39,697 nucleotides of DNA from Solimonas sp. (GTDB lineage: Bacteria; Pseudomonadota; Gammaproteobacteria; Nevskiales; Nevskiaceae): positions 1 through 39,697 of the forward strand of contig JASBRP010000025.1 of the NCBI GenBank assembly GCA_030149365.1, in the 5' to 3' direction. Of the stretch, positions 21,779 to 34,447 are shown piece after piece. A program made the position numbers and the translations under genes. The stretch's first letter is position 1. Each line of letters begins with the position of its first letter. The notes under the pieces are model-generated. The model worked only from the letters and a program-made list of their open reading frames with translations, was not told the origin of the DNA and ran no database searches.

Positions 21779-22908
21779 CCGCGACCCGCCGGCCAGACGT
21801 GGACGCCCAACTGCGCGAAGCCGCCGCCTGGTCGCGCCGCTGGCTGTTCGAGTCCGCCCTGCCCCTGTGGTGGCAGGCCGGTGCCGACCACGCCGGAGGC
21901 GGCTTCCACGAGAAACTCGACCTGCAGGGCCACCCGGTCGGCACGCCCACGCGTGTGCGCGTGCAGGCGCGCCAGCTCTACGTCTACACCGAGGCCGGGC
22001 GCCTGGGCTGGCAAGGCCCCTGGCGTACCGCCATGGAACACGCCCTGGACTTCATGTTGCGCGAATACGCCCGTGGCGACGGCCTGTTCCGCAGCAACCG
22101 CGGCGGCAGCGACTCGGACCTGGACCTCTACGATCAGGCCTTCGTACTGTTCGCCCTGTCGCAGGCCTATGCCGCGGATGGGCGGCCGACGGAACTGCTG
22201 CGGCTGGCGCGCATGCTGATGGAGCGCCTCGACACGCTACTGGCGCATCCCCTGGGCGGCTACGAAGAGGCCAATCCGCGCCGCCTGCCGCTGCGATCCA
22301 ACCCGCACATGCACCTGCTGGAAGCCCTGCTGGCCTGGGTTGAGCTGGGCGTGGACCTACCCTTCCGCGAGCGCGCCCTGCAGATCGTGGCACTGGGCAG
22401 CCGGCGGCTGATCGATCCTGCCACCGGTGCCGTGGGCGAATTCTTCGACGGCGACTGGCGCTTTGCCGCCGGAGCCGAGGGCGAGATACGCGAACCCGGC
22501 CACCAGTTCGAGTGGGCGTTCCTGATGGATCAGTCGCAGCGCCTGCTCGGCAGCGACACCTCCGCGCAGGGCCGCGCGCTGGAACACTTCGGCAGTCGCC
22601 ACGGCATCGACGCACAGCGTGGAGTGACGATCGCGGCCGTGGACGCCGCCGGCCGCCCTGTCGACCGCCGTGCGCGGCTCTGGGCCCAGACCGAACGGCT
22701 GCGCACCAGCCTGCTGATGGAGAGCAGCCCCGGCGCCAACTCCCTGGCGGCCTTTGCCACCCTGCAGCGCTTCCTCTCCACGCCGGTGAACGGGCTCTGG
22801 TGGGAGTGGATGGCGGCAGACGGCGAGTTCGTCCGCGAGCCCTCGCCCGCCACCTCGCTGTATCACATCATGACGGCACTGTCGGACCTGTGCCGGCGGC
22901 ATCCCTAG
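21775..22908 (+). CDS. AGE-family (N-acylglucosamine 2-epimerase-like) sugar epimerase/isomerase
   Basis: 377 residues with the (alpha/alpha)6-barrel pattern of the AGE family: GGGFHEKLD near residue 41, RVRVQARQLYVYTEAG, DLYDQAFVLFALSQAY, NPHMHLLEALLAW, and GHQFEWAFLMD in the C-terminal third, which carry the His/Arg/Glu residues of the active-site funnel. The family interconverts aldoses and ketoses or 2-epimers, e.g. mannose/fructose, mannose-6-phosphate or GlcNAc/ManNAc. Translation is coupled to gmhB (ATGA overlap), which ties it to ADP-heptose or surface-sugar supply. The actual substrate is uncertain. The stop converges on the DUF486 gene with a four-base overlap. Confidence 0.88.
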   Translation: MTATRRPDVDAQLREAAAWSRRWLFESALPLWWQAGADHAGGGFHEKLDLQGHPVGTPTRVRVQARQLYVYTEAGRLGWQGPWRTAMEHALDFMLREYARGDGLFRSNRGGSDSDLDLYDQAFVLFALSQAYAADGRPTELLRLARMLMERLDTLLAHPLGGYEEANPRRLPLRSNPHMHLLEALLAWVELGVDLPFRERALQIVALGSRRLIDPATGAVGEFFDGDWRFAAGAEGEIREPGHQFEWAFLMDQSQRLLGSDTSAQGRALEHFGSRHGIDAQRGVTIAAVDAAGRPVDRRARLWAQTERLRTSLLMESSPGANSLAAFATLQRFLSTPVNGLWWEWMAADGEFVREPSPATSLYHIMTALSDLCRRHP

Positions 22909-23252
22909 CTGCGGAAGATGAAATACACCGCGCCGCACATGCAAAGCGCCGCCCACAGGTAGTCCAGCTTGATCGGCTGCTTCATGTACAGCACCACGAA
23001 GGGCACGAACACGCTCAGCGTGATCACCTCCTGCAGGATCTTCAGCTGCGGCAGCGTCAGCGCCGTGTAGCCGATGCGGTTGGCGGGCACCTGCAGCAGG
23101 TACTCGAAGAGCGCGATCCCCCAGCTCAGCAGCGCCGCGATGATCCAGGGCTTGTCGCGCATGTCCTTCAGGTGCGCGTACCAGGCCATGGTCATGAAGA
23201 TGTTGGACAGAATCAGCAGGCCGGTCGTCTGACCGAGAACACTCCAGTTCAT
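22905..23252 (-). CDS. DMT-superfamily DUF486 small membrane protein
   Basis: 115 residues from the ATG at 23252 (a TTG at 23264 would add four residues). It has four hydrophobic segments and the DUF486 pattern: LSNIFMTMAWYAHLKD, IIAALLSWGIALFEYLLQVPANRIGY and LKILQEVITLSVFVPFVVLY. It looks like a half-size drug/metabolite transporter that would need to dimerise; the substrate is unknown. The start codon is only 15 bases from the stem of an intrinsic terminator on the same strand, so its expression probably depends on read-through from the Bax-inhibitor gene or a promoter hidden in that gene's end. Confidence 0.88.
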   Translation of the reverse strand: MNWSVLGQTTGLLILSNIFMTMAWYAHLKDMRDKPWIIAALLSWGIALFEYLLQVPANRIGYTALTLPQLKILQEVITLSVFVPFVVLYMKQPIKLDYLWAALCMCGAVYFIFRS

Positions 23253-23267
23253 TTCTCGCCCCAAAAG

Positions 23268-23299
23268 AAAAAGCCCCGCCAGCAGGCGGGGCTTTTTTA
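23268..23299. terminator. Bidirectional intrinsic terminator
   Basis: A 13-bp perfect stem AAAAAGCCCCGCC / GGCGGGGCTTTTT (23268-23280 and 23285-23297) with loop AGCA gives a T-tract on both strands. It lies just after the stop of the Bax-inhibitor-1 gene (minus strand), which it most likely terminates. Confidence 0.9.
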
Positions 23300-23312
23300 T
23301 ACCTCATTTGCC

Positions 23313-24038
23313 TCAGTCGTCGTTGGCGACGCCCAGCAGGTGCAGCAGGCTGGTGAAGAGGTTGTAGATCGACACGTACAGCGTGGTGGTGGCCAGGATG
23401 TAGTTGGTCTCGCCGCCGTTCACGATCTCGCCGGTCTGGTACAGGATGATGCCGCAGGCGAACAGCGCGAACAGGGACGACAGCGCCAGGTGCAGCGGCT
23501 GCAGGTAGAAGCCGAACAGCGAGGCGCCCACCATCACGAGGCTCGCCACCAGCAGCAGGATCATGCCGCTGAACAGGAAGCCGCGCATGAAGCTGAAGTC
23601 ACGCTTGGTCTTCACCGCGTAGGCCGACAGCGCCACGAAGATCGTGCCGGTCATGCCCAGGGCCATCATCACGGTCTGCGCGCCGTTGGCCATGCCGAGG
23701 TAGCGGTTGATGATCGGGCCCAGGCCGAAGCCCAGCAGGCCGGTCACCGCGAACACCACCCAGATGCCGGCGGAGGAGTTGGCGGTGCGCGGCACCACGA
23801 ACCACAGCAGGCCCAGCGACACCAGCGAGCAGACCAGGCTGATGCCGTAGCCCACGCCCGCCGCCATCGACACGCCGGCCATCACGGCGCTGAACAGCAG
23901 CGTCATCGACAGCAGCAGGTAGGTGTTGCGCAATACCTTATTGGCGGAATCGACGGCGGTGTCGCGCACCAGCGGCGTGCTGCGCGGCTGCGCGCCGTTG
24001 CTCACCGGGACGGGACGGAATTCATTGTTCCAGCTCAT
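23313..24038 (-). CDS. Bax inhibitor-1 / YccA family membrane protein
   Basis: 241 residues with a polar N-terminus (about 35 residues) and seven hydrophobic segments, ending NLFTSLLHLLGVANDD. Landmarks are NKVLRNTYLLLSMTLLFSA, GLGPIINRYLG, SAYAVKTKRDFSFM and VSIYNLFTSLLHLLG, all typical of YccA/YbhL. E. coli YccA modulates the membrane protease FtsH; BI-1 relatives are calcium-leak channels. The conserved C-terminal acidic residues are present. A ribosome site (AAGGAG) precedes the ATG. A terminator follows the stop. Confidence 0.93.
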   Translation of the reverse strand: MSWNNEFRPVPVSNGAQPRSTPLVRDTAVDSANKVLRNTYLLLSMTLLFSAVMAGVSMAAGVGYGISLVCSLVSLGLLWFVVPRTANSSAGIWVVFAVTGLLGFGLGPIINRYLGMANGAQTVMMALGMTGTIFVALSAYAVKTKRDFSFMRGFLFSGMILLLVASLVMVGASLFGFYLQPLHLALSSLFALFACGIILYQTGEIVNGGETNYILATTTLYVSIYNLFTSLLHLLGVANDD

Positions 24039-24079
24039 GGCGGTCTCCTTAAGATCGCAAGAGTTTCGAGGGTTTCAGG

Positions 24080-24739
24080 TTAGAACGGTATCACGGAGGG
24101 CTTGCGCGTGTAATGCAGGTAGCCGGCATTGGCGCCCGCGCGCAGGCCCACGCCGGTGCGCATCGGCGCCATCACGATATTGCCGCTCTGCTGGTAGTTC
24201 ACGCCGATGCCCGCGGCCAGGTACAGGCTGCCTTCCACGCCGGGGAAGCGCTGGAACAGCTGCGAGGTATTGCGCAGGTTATAGACCAGGGTGACCGTCT
24301 TGGACGCGTTGCCGCCCCAATCCCAGCCCACCGAGGGGCCCTGCCAGTACACCGGCATGCTGTCGCCGCCCTTGTACTGCAGCGTGCCGCGGCCATACCG
24401 CAGGCCCACCACCACCGCCGCCGAGCCTTCCTCACCGATGATGTAGGCGTTGGGGCGGCCATACTTGGCAAACACCTTCTCCACCGCCTGGGCGACGTCC
24501 GCCGACGCCTTGCCGAAGAACTTCGAGGCCTCGGCCACGATCTCCTCGCTGGAATAGGTCTCCTGGCTCACCGGCCGGTCGGCCGGCGTGGCTTCCTCGG
24601 GCACCTGGGTTTCCGGCACCGGCTCGCCGGCGGCCTGGGACGTGGCGGGCGGCGGGGCCGCCTCGGCGGAGCTGATCGGCTCCATGCTCTGGCAGGCGGC
24701 CAGCAACAGGACCGCGGGCAGCAGGATGAGGGATCGCAT
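24080..24739 (-). CDS. DUF1134-domain lipoprotein
   Basis: 219 residues. The N-terminus (MRSLILLPAVLLLAAC, lipobox LAAC, Cys16) predicts a lipoprotein. A Pro/Ala/Glu-rich linker (about 17-60) is followed by a DUF1134 domain: SSEEIVAEASKFFGKASADVA, KYGRPNAYIIGEEGS, YWQGPSVGWDWGGNASKT and a glycine-rich end (GVGLRAGANAGYLHYT). DUF1134 has no known function; it resembles SYLF/YSC84-like lipid-associated domains in its glycine-rich strands, but that is only an impression. Probably periplasmic and membrane-attached. Confidence 0.87.
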   Translation of the reverse strand: MRSLILLPAVLLLAACQSMEPISSAEAAPPPATSQAAGEPVPETQVPEEATPADRPVSQETYSSEEIVAEASKFFGKASADVAQAVEKVFAKYGRPNAYIIGEEGSAAVVVGLRYGRGTLQYKGGDSMPVYWQGPSVGWDWGGNASKTVTLVYNLRNTSQLFQRFPGVEGSLYLAAGIGVNYQQSGNIVMAPMRTGVGLRAGANAGYLHYTRKPSVIPF

Positions 24740-24908
24740 GGATACGGCTCCTTTGATGTCCTAAGGCGATGACAATGGATTCTGCGTCATGCAGACCTCG
24801 CAAACCAGCCAGAAGTTCCGGCAGCACACTCGCAAGTCCATGAAAATACTGTGACAAGATTTTTTCGGACCCTGTGTCCCTACGGCAATAGCCATGTCGG
24901 GAGGGGCT

Positions 24909-24930
24909 TTGGATAATCCCGCTTATCCAA
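24909..24930. promoter_or_regulatory. Perfect operator-like palindrome upstream of the thiolase gene
   Basis: TTGGATAA (24909-24916), six-base spacer TCCCGC and TTATCCAA (24923-24930) form a perfect 8-bp inverted repeat, 24 bases before the thiolase ATG. Size and symmetry fit a dimeric repressor such as a TetR- or GntR-family fatty-acid regulator. It does not match the PsrA consensus I know. No regulator gene is adjacent. Confidence 0.5.
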
Positions 24931-24954
24931 ACCTTGCCCCGCAGGAGTGACACC

Positions 24955-26241
24955 ATGAAGTACGGCCGCCGCGTCGCCATCATCGGTGGTTCGCGCATCC
25001 CCTTCGCGCGTTCCAACACCGCCTACTCCACCAAGTCCAACCAGGACATGCTGACCGCCTCGCTCAAGGGCCTGGTCGACAAGTACCAGCTGCACGGCGA
25101 GCGTATCGGCGAGGTCCAGGCCGGCGCGGTGCTCAAGCACTCGCGCGACTTCAACCTGACCCGTGAATCCGTGCTGTCCTCCGGCCTGGCGCCGGAAACC
25201 GCCGCAGCCGACGTGCAGATGGCCTGCGGCACCGGCCTGGCCGCCGCCATCAACATCGCCAACAAGATCGCCCTGGGCCAGATCGAGTCCGGCATCGCCG
25301 GCGGCGTGGACACCACCTCCGACGCGCCGATCGCCGTGGGCGAGAAGCTGCGCAAGATCCTGCTCGAAGTGAACCGCGCCAAGACCGGCGCCCAGCGCTT
25401 CGCCGCGCTGTCCAAGTTCCGCCCGGCCATGCTGGCCCCGGCCATCCCCACCAACGGCGAGCCGCGCACCCGCATGAGCATGGGCGAGCACTGCGAAGTC
25501 ATGGTCAAGGAATGGAAAATCCCGCGCGAGGCGCAGGACCAGCTGGCCTACGAGTCGCACCAGAAGGCCGCCCGCGCCTGGGAGTCCGGCTTCTACGCCG
25601 ACCTGGTGGTGCCCTTCGCCGGCCTGGAGCGCGACAACAACCTGCGCCCGGACATCTCCATCGAGAAGATCTCCACGCTCGGCCCCGCCTTTGACCGCAA
25701 GTCCGGCCAGGGCACGCTGACCGCCGCCAACTCCACCCCGCTGACCGACGGCGCCTCCACCGTGCTGCTGGCCTCGGAAGACTGGGCCAAGGCCCGCGGC
25801 CTGGAGCCGCAGGCCTACCTGACCCACGTCGAGACCGCCGCCGTGGACTTCGTCAACAAGAAGGAAGGCCTGCTGATGGCCCCGGCCTACGCCCTGCCGC
25901 GCATGCCGGAGCGCGCCGGCATCAGCCTGCAGGACTTCGACTTCTACGAGATCCACGAAGCCTTCGCCGGCCAGGTGCTCTGCACCCTCAAGGCCTGGGA
26001 AGACCCCAGGTTCTGCAAGGAGCGCCTGGGCCTGTCCCAGCCGCTGGGCTCCATCGACCGCTCGCGCATGAACATCAAGGGCTCCAGCCTCGCCGCCGGC
26101 CACCCCTTCGCCGCCACCGGCGGCCGCATCCTGGCCACGCTGGCCAAGATCATCGCCGAGAACGGCCACAAGGGCCGCGGCCTGATCTCGATCTGCGCTG
26201 CCGGCGGGCAGGGCGTGGTCGCCATCGTCGAAGGCGCGTAA
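24955..26241 (+). CDS. Thiolase family protein, FadI-like acetyl-CoA C-acyltransferase
   Basis: 428 residues. The thiolase triad and motifs are intact: Cys91 in QMACGTGLAAA (acyl carrier), His334 in IHEAFAGQ, His383 in AAGHPFAATGG and Cys414 in ICAAGGQG. Overall spacing and the segments KILLEVNRAKTG, MSMGEHCEVM and NSTPLTDGAS resemble FadI, the trifunctional-enzyme thiolase of fatty acid beta-oxidation. No fadJ-like partner lies beside it, so it may act in short-chain or alternative beta-oxidation. ATG 24955 is chosen over 24934 because AGGAG lies seven bases before it and the conserved RVAIIGGSRIPFAR follows at once. An 18-bp hairpin terminator follows. Confidence 0.92.
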   Translation: MKYGRRVAIIGGSRIPFARSNTAYSTKSNQDMLTASLKGLVDKYQLHGERIGEVQAGAVLKHSRDFNLTRESVLSSGLAPETAAADVQMACGTGLAAAINIANKIALGQIESGIAGGVDTTSDAPIAVGEKLRKILLEVNRAKTGAQRFAALSKFRPAMLAPAIPTNGEPRTRMSMGEHCEVMVKEWKIPREAQDQLAYESHQKAARAWESGFYADLVVPFAGLERDNNLRPDISIEKISTLGPAFDRKSGQGTLTAANSTPLTDGASTVLLASEDWAKARGLEPQAYLTHVETAAVDFVNKKEGLLMAPAYALPRMPERAGISLQDFDFYEIHEAFAGQVLCTLKAWEDPRFCKERLGLSQPLGSIDRSRMNIKGSSLAAGHPFAATGGRILATLAKIIAENGHKGRGLISICAAGGQGVVAIVEGA

Positions 26242-26255
26242 AGCTTTAGTAGTTG

Positions 26256-26293
26256 CAACGAACAAGGCCCGCCTCGGCGGGCCTTGTTCGTTG
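26256..26293. terminator. Strong hairpin terminator after the thiolase gene
   Basis: An 18-bp perfect inverted repeat (26256-26273 and 26276-26293) with GC core GGCCCGCC / GGCGGGCC and flanks AACAA / TTGTT lies 15 bases after the thiolase stop. The U-rich part lies within the stem instead of as a clean T-run, but position and strength support termination. Confidence 0.75.
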
Positions 26294-26338
26294 GTTCGCC
26301 GCTCTATGGATGGTTAAGGAAGCTCTGATCTAGTTGCC

Positions 26339-26444
26339 GTTCGCCCTGAGCCTGTCGAAGGGTGGGCGGCAACTCATTGACGGACCTGGCGAGAAGTCCG
26401 CCCATGCTTCGATCCTTCGACAGGCTCGGGACTGCAGCACGAAC
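26339..26444. repeat. REP-like inverted pair (CTGAGCCTGTCGAAGG family)
   Basis: CCTGAGCCTGTCGAAGG at 26345-26361 and CCTTCGACAGGCTCGGG at 26414-26430 are inverted copies (16 of 17 complementary). Each is flanked on the outside by a GTTCG/CGAAC extension (26339 and 26444). This sequence is a familiar dispersed intergenic repeat in several proteobacteria. The paired inverted layout resembles a REPIN. The 406 bases between the thiolase and chrA hold only this, the next repeat and the thiolase terminator. Confidence 0.75.
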
Positions 26445-26469
26445 GGACTTCCTCAGAGGTTCCCCAAGT

Positions 26470-26497
26470 CGTCATACCGGCGAAAGCCGGTATCCAG
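26470..26497. repeat. Short palindromic dispersed repeat with GAAA tetraloop
   Basis: ATACCGGC (26474-26481), GAAA and GCCGGTAT (26486-26493) form a perfect 8-bp stem inside a CGTCAT...CCAG frame. Close variants (TCAT-C-GGCGAAAGCC-G-ATCCAG) are common dispersed intergenic repeats in many proteobacteria. It is a different family from the neighbouring REP-like pair. Confidence 0.7.
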
Positions 26498-26649
26498 CCC
26501 CGCCGTGATTCGCCACAGCCCGACTGGACGATCACACCTCAATCCGCCCCGGAAATCAGCGAAGAATTTTCTTATTTCCATAGTGATTTTTGCTCCGCCC
26601 CAAGCGGACCCTGTCCGTTTGGCCAGCCGCTTCTCCATAATCCGCGGAC

Positions 26650-27987
<1,338 letters not shown>

Positions 27988-28001
27988 CTCTGTAGCGGGT
28001 A

Positions 28002-28176
28002 GGGGCCAGATAACGCTACCCCAATCGCTGCGGCGGAGGCTGATTTGGCGCAGGGCAATGTCCCGAGACGCGTGGTGTACTCAATGTACATAAGCGGCTC
28101 GGGACGCAGCCATGTGCCAAATCAGCCCCGCCCTTTCAGGGGCACCGCAGCGGTTGGGGTAGCGTTATCTGGCCCC
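28002..28176. repeat. 175-bp long palindromic element
   Basis: The two outer arms GGGGCCAGATAACGCTACCC and its continuation to CGCTGCGG (28002-28033 and 28145-28176) are inverted copies differing at one base. Further in, GGCTGATTTGGC (28038-28049) pairs with GCCAAATCAGCC (28116-28127), TCCCGAG (28061-28067) with CTCGGGA (28098-28104), and TGTAC with GTACA around loop TCAAT. The right arm carries about 14 extra bases (near 28130-28143). No open frame or transposase is inside. It fills the gap between chrA and the czc leader gene. It resembles a MITE or a large REP-type hairpin; no clear target-site duplication is seen. Confidence 0.8.
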
Positions 28177-28197
28177 ATGGGTGTTCAATAAGGGGAT

Positions 28198-28581
28198 ATG
28201 CGCCGTTTCCGCTCACCACCGCTGATGCTGGTCCTGCTGCTGGGCTTGGCCCTGCTGCTGACGCGCGTCGTGGGCACGCACCTGCATTTCTGCCTGGACG
28301 GGCAGGAAGCCCCGGTCGCGGTGCATATCGCCGATGGCGAAATCCACCATGACGGCCACCAGGGCGGCGATGTCGAGATCGACGATGCCTCTGCCGCCAA
28401 ATCCTGGCAGCAGTCGCTGACCGCCAGCTTCCTGTTCGTCGCCATCGTGCTGCTGTGGCTGCCGGCGGCACCGCGCTCCATCCTGCCCCGCGCCGTGGCG
28501 GCCATCCTGCCGCAGCGCCGGCTTCCCCACGTCCTGAGGCCGCCCCTGCGCGGCCCGCCCCTCACCGCCTCCCTCGCCTGA
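28198..28581 (+). CDS. Small His/Asp-rich membrane protein heading the czc operon
   Basis: 127 residues. A hydrophobic N-terminal segment (about 8-26; signal or anchor) precedes a His/Asp-rich stretch (THLHFCLDG, VHIADGEIHHDGHQGGDVEIDD, residues 27-63), then a second hydrophobic segment (about 75-92) and a basic, proline-rich tail. The polar part would face the periplasm and could bind divalent metal. Similar small proteins precede czcC in other czc operons, but this is not an obvious CzcI. AAGGGGAT serves as ribosome site. It lies 49 bases before czcC and is probably co-transcribed. Function is inferred from context only. Confidence 0.7.
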   Translation: MRRFRSPPLMLVLLLGLALLLTRVVGTHLHFCLDGQEAPVAVHIADGEIHHDGHQGGDVEIDDASAAKSWQQSLTASFLFVAIVLLWLPAAPRSILPRAVAAILPQRRLPHVLRPPLRGPPLTASLA

Positions 28582-28630
28582 CGTTCTCCTGGCGCCCCTC
28601 GCGGCGCCTCACTGCCTTTGGGAGGCAATC

Positions 28631-29905
28631 ATGTTTCGCATGTCATACCGGGCGCTGCCAGCGCTCGGCCTGTTCGTATCGCTGGCGGTCGCTGCCAACG
28701 AGCCGGCCGTCTTCGACGGCCCACCCCTGACCCTGTCCTCCGCCCTGCAGCGCGCGGAGTCCCAGCACCCCGGCTTCGAGCAATGGCGCGCCGCCAGCCG
28801 CGCCGCCGCCAGCCGCGTCTCGCAAGCCGGGCTGCGTCCGGCAACCGAATTGCATGTGTCCGCCGAAAACCTGCTCGGCAGCGGCCCCTATCGCGGGGTC
28901 GACGGGGTCGAGACCACACTGAGCTTCAGCCAACTGGTCGAGGCCGGCGGCCAACGCGCGCGCCGCATCGAAGCCGCCGGTGCCGAGCAGTCCATGCTGG
29001 ACGGCGAAGCCGGGCTGGCCGCGCTGGACCTGCGGGCCGAAGTGGCGCGGCGCTACGTCCACCTGCTGTCGGACCAGGAGCAACTCGCCATCACCCACGA
29101 GGCCAGCGCGCTGGCCGAGAAAACCCTCAAGGAAGTGGAACGGCGCGTGGCCGCCGCCCGCAGCCCGCTGGCCGAGCGCTCGCGTGCCCGTATCGCGCTG
29201 GACCGGGCGCTCCTGGCAGAGGAACACGCCGAGCATGAACTGCTCAGCTCGCGGCGCCACCTCGCGGCAGCCATGGGCCAGCAGGAAGCGGACTTCGGCG
29301 TCGCCCACGGCGATCTCCAGCAGTTGTCACTCGCCGTGGAATTCGACGTATTGCTGGCGCGCCTGCAAGCCTCGCCACAGGCCTTGCAGGTCGGCAGCGA
29401 AGCGCGCCTGCGCGAGTCCGAATGGCGCTTGCAGCAGGCCCGCGCCCGCAGCAGCCTGACACTCGGCGCCGGACTGCGGCGGCTGGGCGAAACCGACGAC
29501 ACGGCCCTGCTGTTCTCCGCCTCGCTGCCTTTGGGCGCGTCACGCCGCGCTGCACCGCTGATCGCGGAAGCCGAGGCGCGGCGCGACCAGAGCGAAGCGG
29601 CGGGCCGCGCGACGATGCTGAAGCTGCAGGCCCAGCTCTACGAACTGTTCCAGGAGCTGAACCACGCCCGCACGGAATTCGAGACCCAGCGCGACCGCGT
29701 GGTACCCGCGGCCGATGAAGCGCTGCGCCAGACCCGCCATGCCTGGGAACGCGGCCGCTACTCCCTGCTGGAACTGCGCGATGCCCACAGCGAATGGACC
29801 GGACAACGCCGCCGCCTGATCGAGGCCGCCGCCGAGTACCAGGGCTATCTCATCGAAATACAGCGTCTCACCGGACAGCCGGTCGGCGCGACCCAACAGG
29901 ATTGA
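28631..29905 (+). CDS. czcC: Outer-membrane efflux protein CzcC (TolC family)
   Basis: 424 residues with a signal peptide (about 1-21, ending AVAANE) and the two-repeat outer-membrane-factor architecture: long amphipathic helices (SRVSQAGLRPATELHVSAENLLG; SFSQLVEAGGQRARRIEAAG) and a second repeat near SASLPLGASRR...RHAWERGRYSLLELRDAH. It forms the outer-membrane channel of the CzcCBA complex. GGGAGG precedes the ATG. It is four bases upstream of czcB. Metal class is taken from CzcA. Confidence 0.92.
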   Translation: MFRMSYRALPALGLFVSLAVAANEPAVFDGPPLTLSSALQRAESQHPGFEQWRAASRAAASRVSQAGLRPATELHVSAENLLGSGPYRGVDGVETTLSFSQLVEAGGQRARRIEAAGAEQSMLDGEAGLAALDLRAEVARRYVHLLSDQEQLAITHEASALAEKTLKEVERRVAAARSPLAERSRARIALDRALLAEEHAEHELLSSRRHLAAAMGQQEADFGVAHGDLQQLSLAVEFDVLLARLQASPQALQVGSEARLRESEWRLQQARARSSLTLGAGLRRLGETDDTALLFSASLPLGASRRAAPLIAEAEARRDQSEAAGRATMLKLQAQLYELFQELNHARTEFETQRDRVVPAADEALRQTRHAWERGRYSLLELRDAHSEWTGQRRRLIEAAAEYQGYLIEIQRLTGQPVGATQQD

Positions 29906-29909
29906 CCCC

Positions 29910-34017
<4,108 letters not shown>

Positions 34018-34044
34018 GGGGCTTCCCGCCACTGGAACCAGTGA

Positions 34045-34074
34045 GGGCGGCCGGGGGTCGAACCCCGGTCGCCC
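34045..34074 (+). other. Strong 12-bp stem-loop between czcA and the zinc-ribbon gene
   Basis: GGGCGGCCGGGG (34045-34056), loop GTCGAA and CCCCGGTCGCCC (34063-34074) pair fully with one G-U wobble. A weaker hairpin (34026-34050, CACTGG/CCAGTG core) lies just before it. No T-run follows, so it is not a classical terminator. It may stabilise czc mRNA 3' ends or reduce read-through into the next gene. Confidence 0.55.
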
Positions 34075-34097
34075 ATGTCCCCAATGAGGAGAAACGA

Positions 34098-34364
34098 ATG
34101 CTTTGCCCAGCCTGCCAGGCCGACCTGATGATGACGGAACGCCAGGGAATCGAGATCGACTACTGCCCCAAGTGTCGCGGTGTGTGGCTCGACCGCGGAG
34201 AACTGGACAAGATCATCGAGCGCAGCGCTGCGCCCCCGCGCGAACAGCCCGCAGCGCCGCCGCCGCGGCGCGATGACGACGACTACCGTCGCCACTCCGG
34301 CTACAGCGACCACGGCAAGCACGGCTACCGCCGCAAATCCTGGCTCAGCGACATCTTCGACTGA
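34098..34364 (+). CDS. Zinc-ribbon (zf-TFIIB type) small protein
   Basis: 88 residues. The N-terminal zinc ribbon has Cys3, Cys6 (MLCPAC) and Cys23, Cys26 (DYCPKCRGVWLDRGELDKII), the pattern of the zf-TFIIB family. The C-terminal half is low complexity: proline/arginine-rich, then Asp/His/Tyr-rich, ending RKSWLSDIFD. Family members are small cytoplasmic proteins of unknown role. GAGGAG precedes the ATG. It follows czcA by 80 bases across a strong stem-loop and is closed by a good terminator, so it may belong to the czc transcript. A role in metal response is only suggested by position. Confidence 0.85.
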   Translation: MLCPACQADLMMTERQGIEIDYCPKCRGVWLDRGELDKIIERSAAPPREQPAAPPPRRDDDDYRRHSGYSDHGKHGYRRKSWLSDIFD

Positions 34365-34410
34365 TCAGGGGCACGCCGGCGCTACCAGTGAACGAATGTG
34401 TTTTCACCCA

Positions 34411-34447
34411 GCCCCGTTCAGTCCCTCAGGAGTGAACGGGGCTTTTA
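34411..34447 (+). terminator. Intrinsic terminator after the zinc-ribbon gene
   Basis: GCCCCGTTCA (34411-34420) and TGAACGGGGC (34433-34442) form a perfect 10-bp stem with a 12-base loop, followed by TTTTATTT. It lies 46 bases after the stop and probably ends the metal-resistance transcript. Confidence 0.88.

Noticed and set aside
34045..34074. tRNA 3' remnant suggested by GTCGAACCCC
   Set aside because: The sequence is explained as one 12-bp hairpin; no cloverleaf can be built on either strand.
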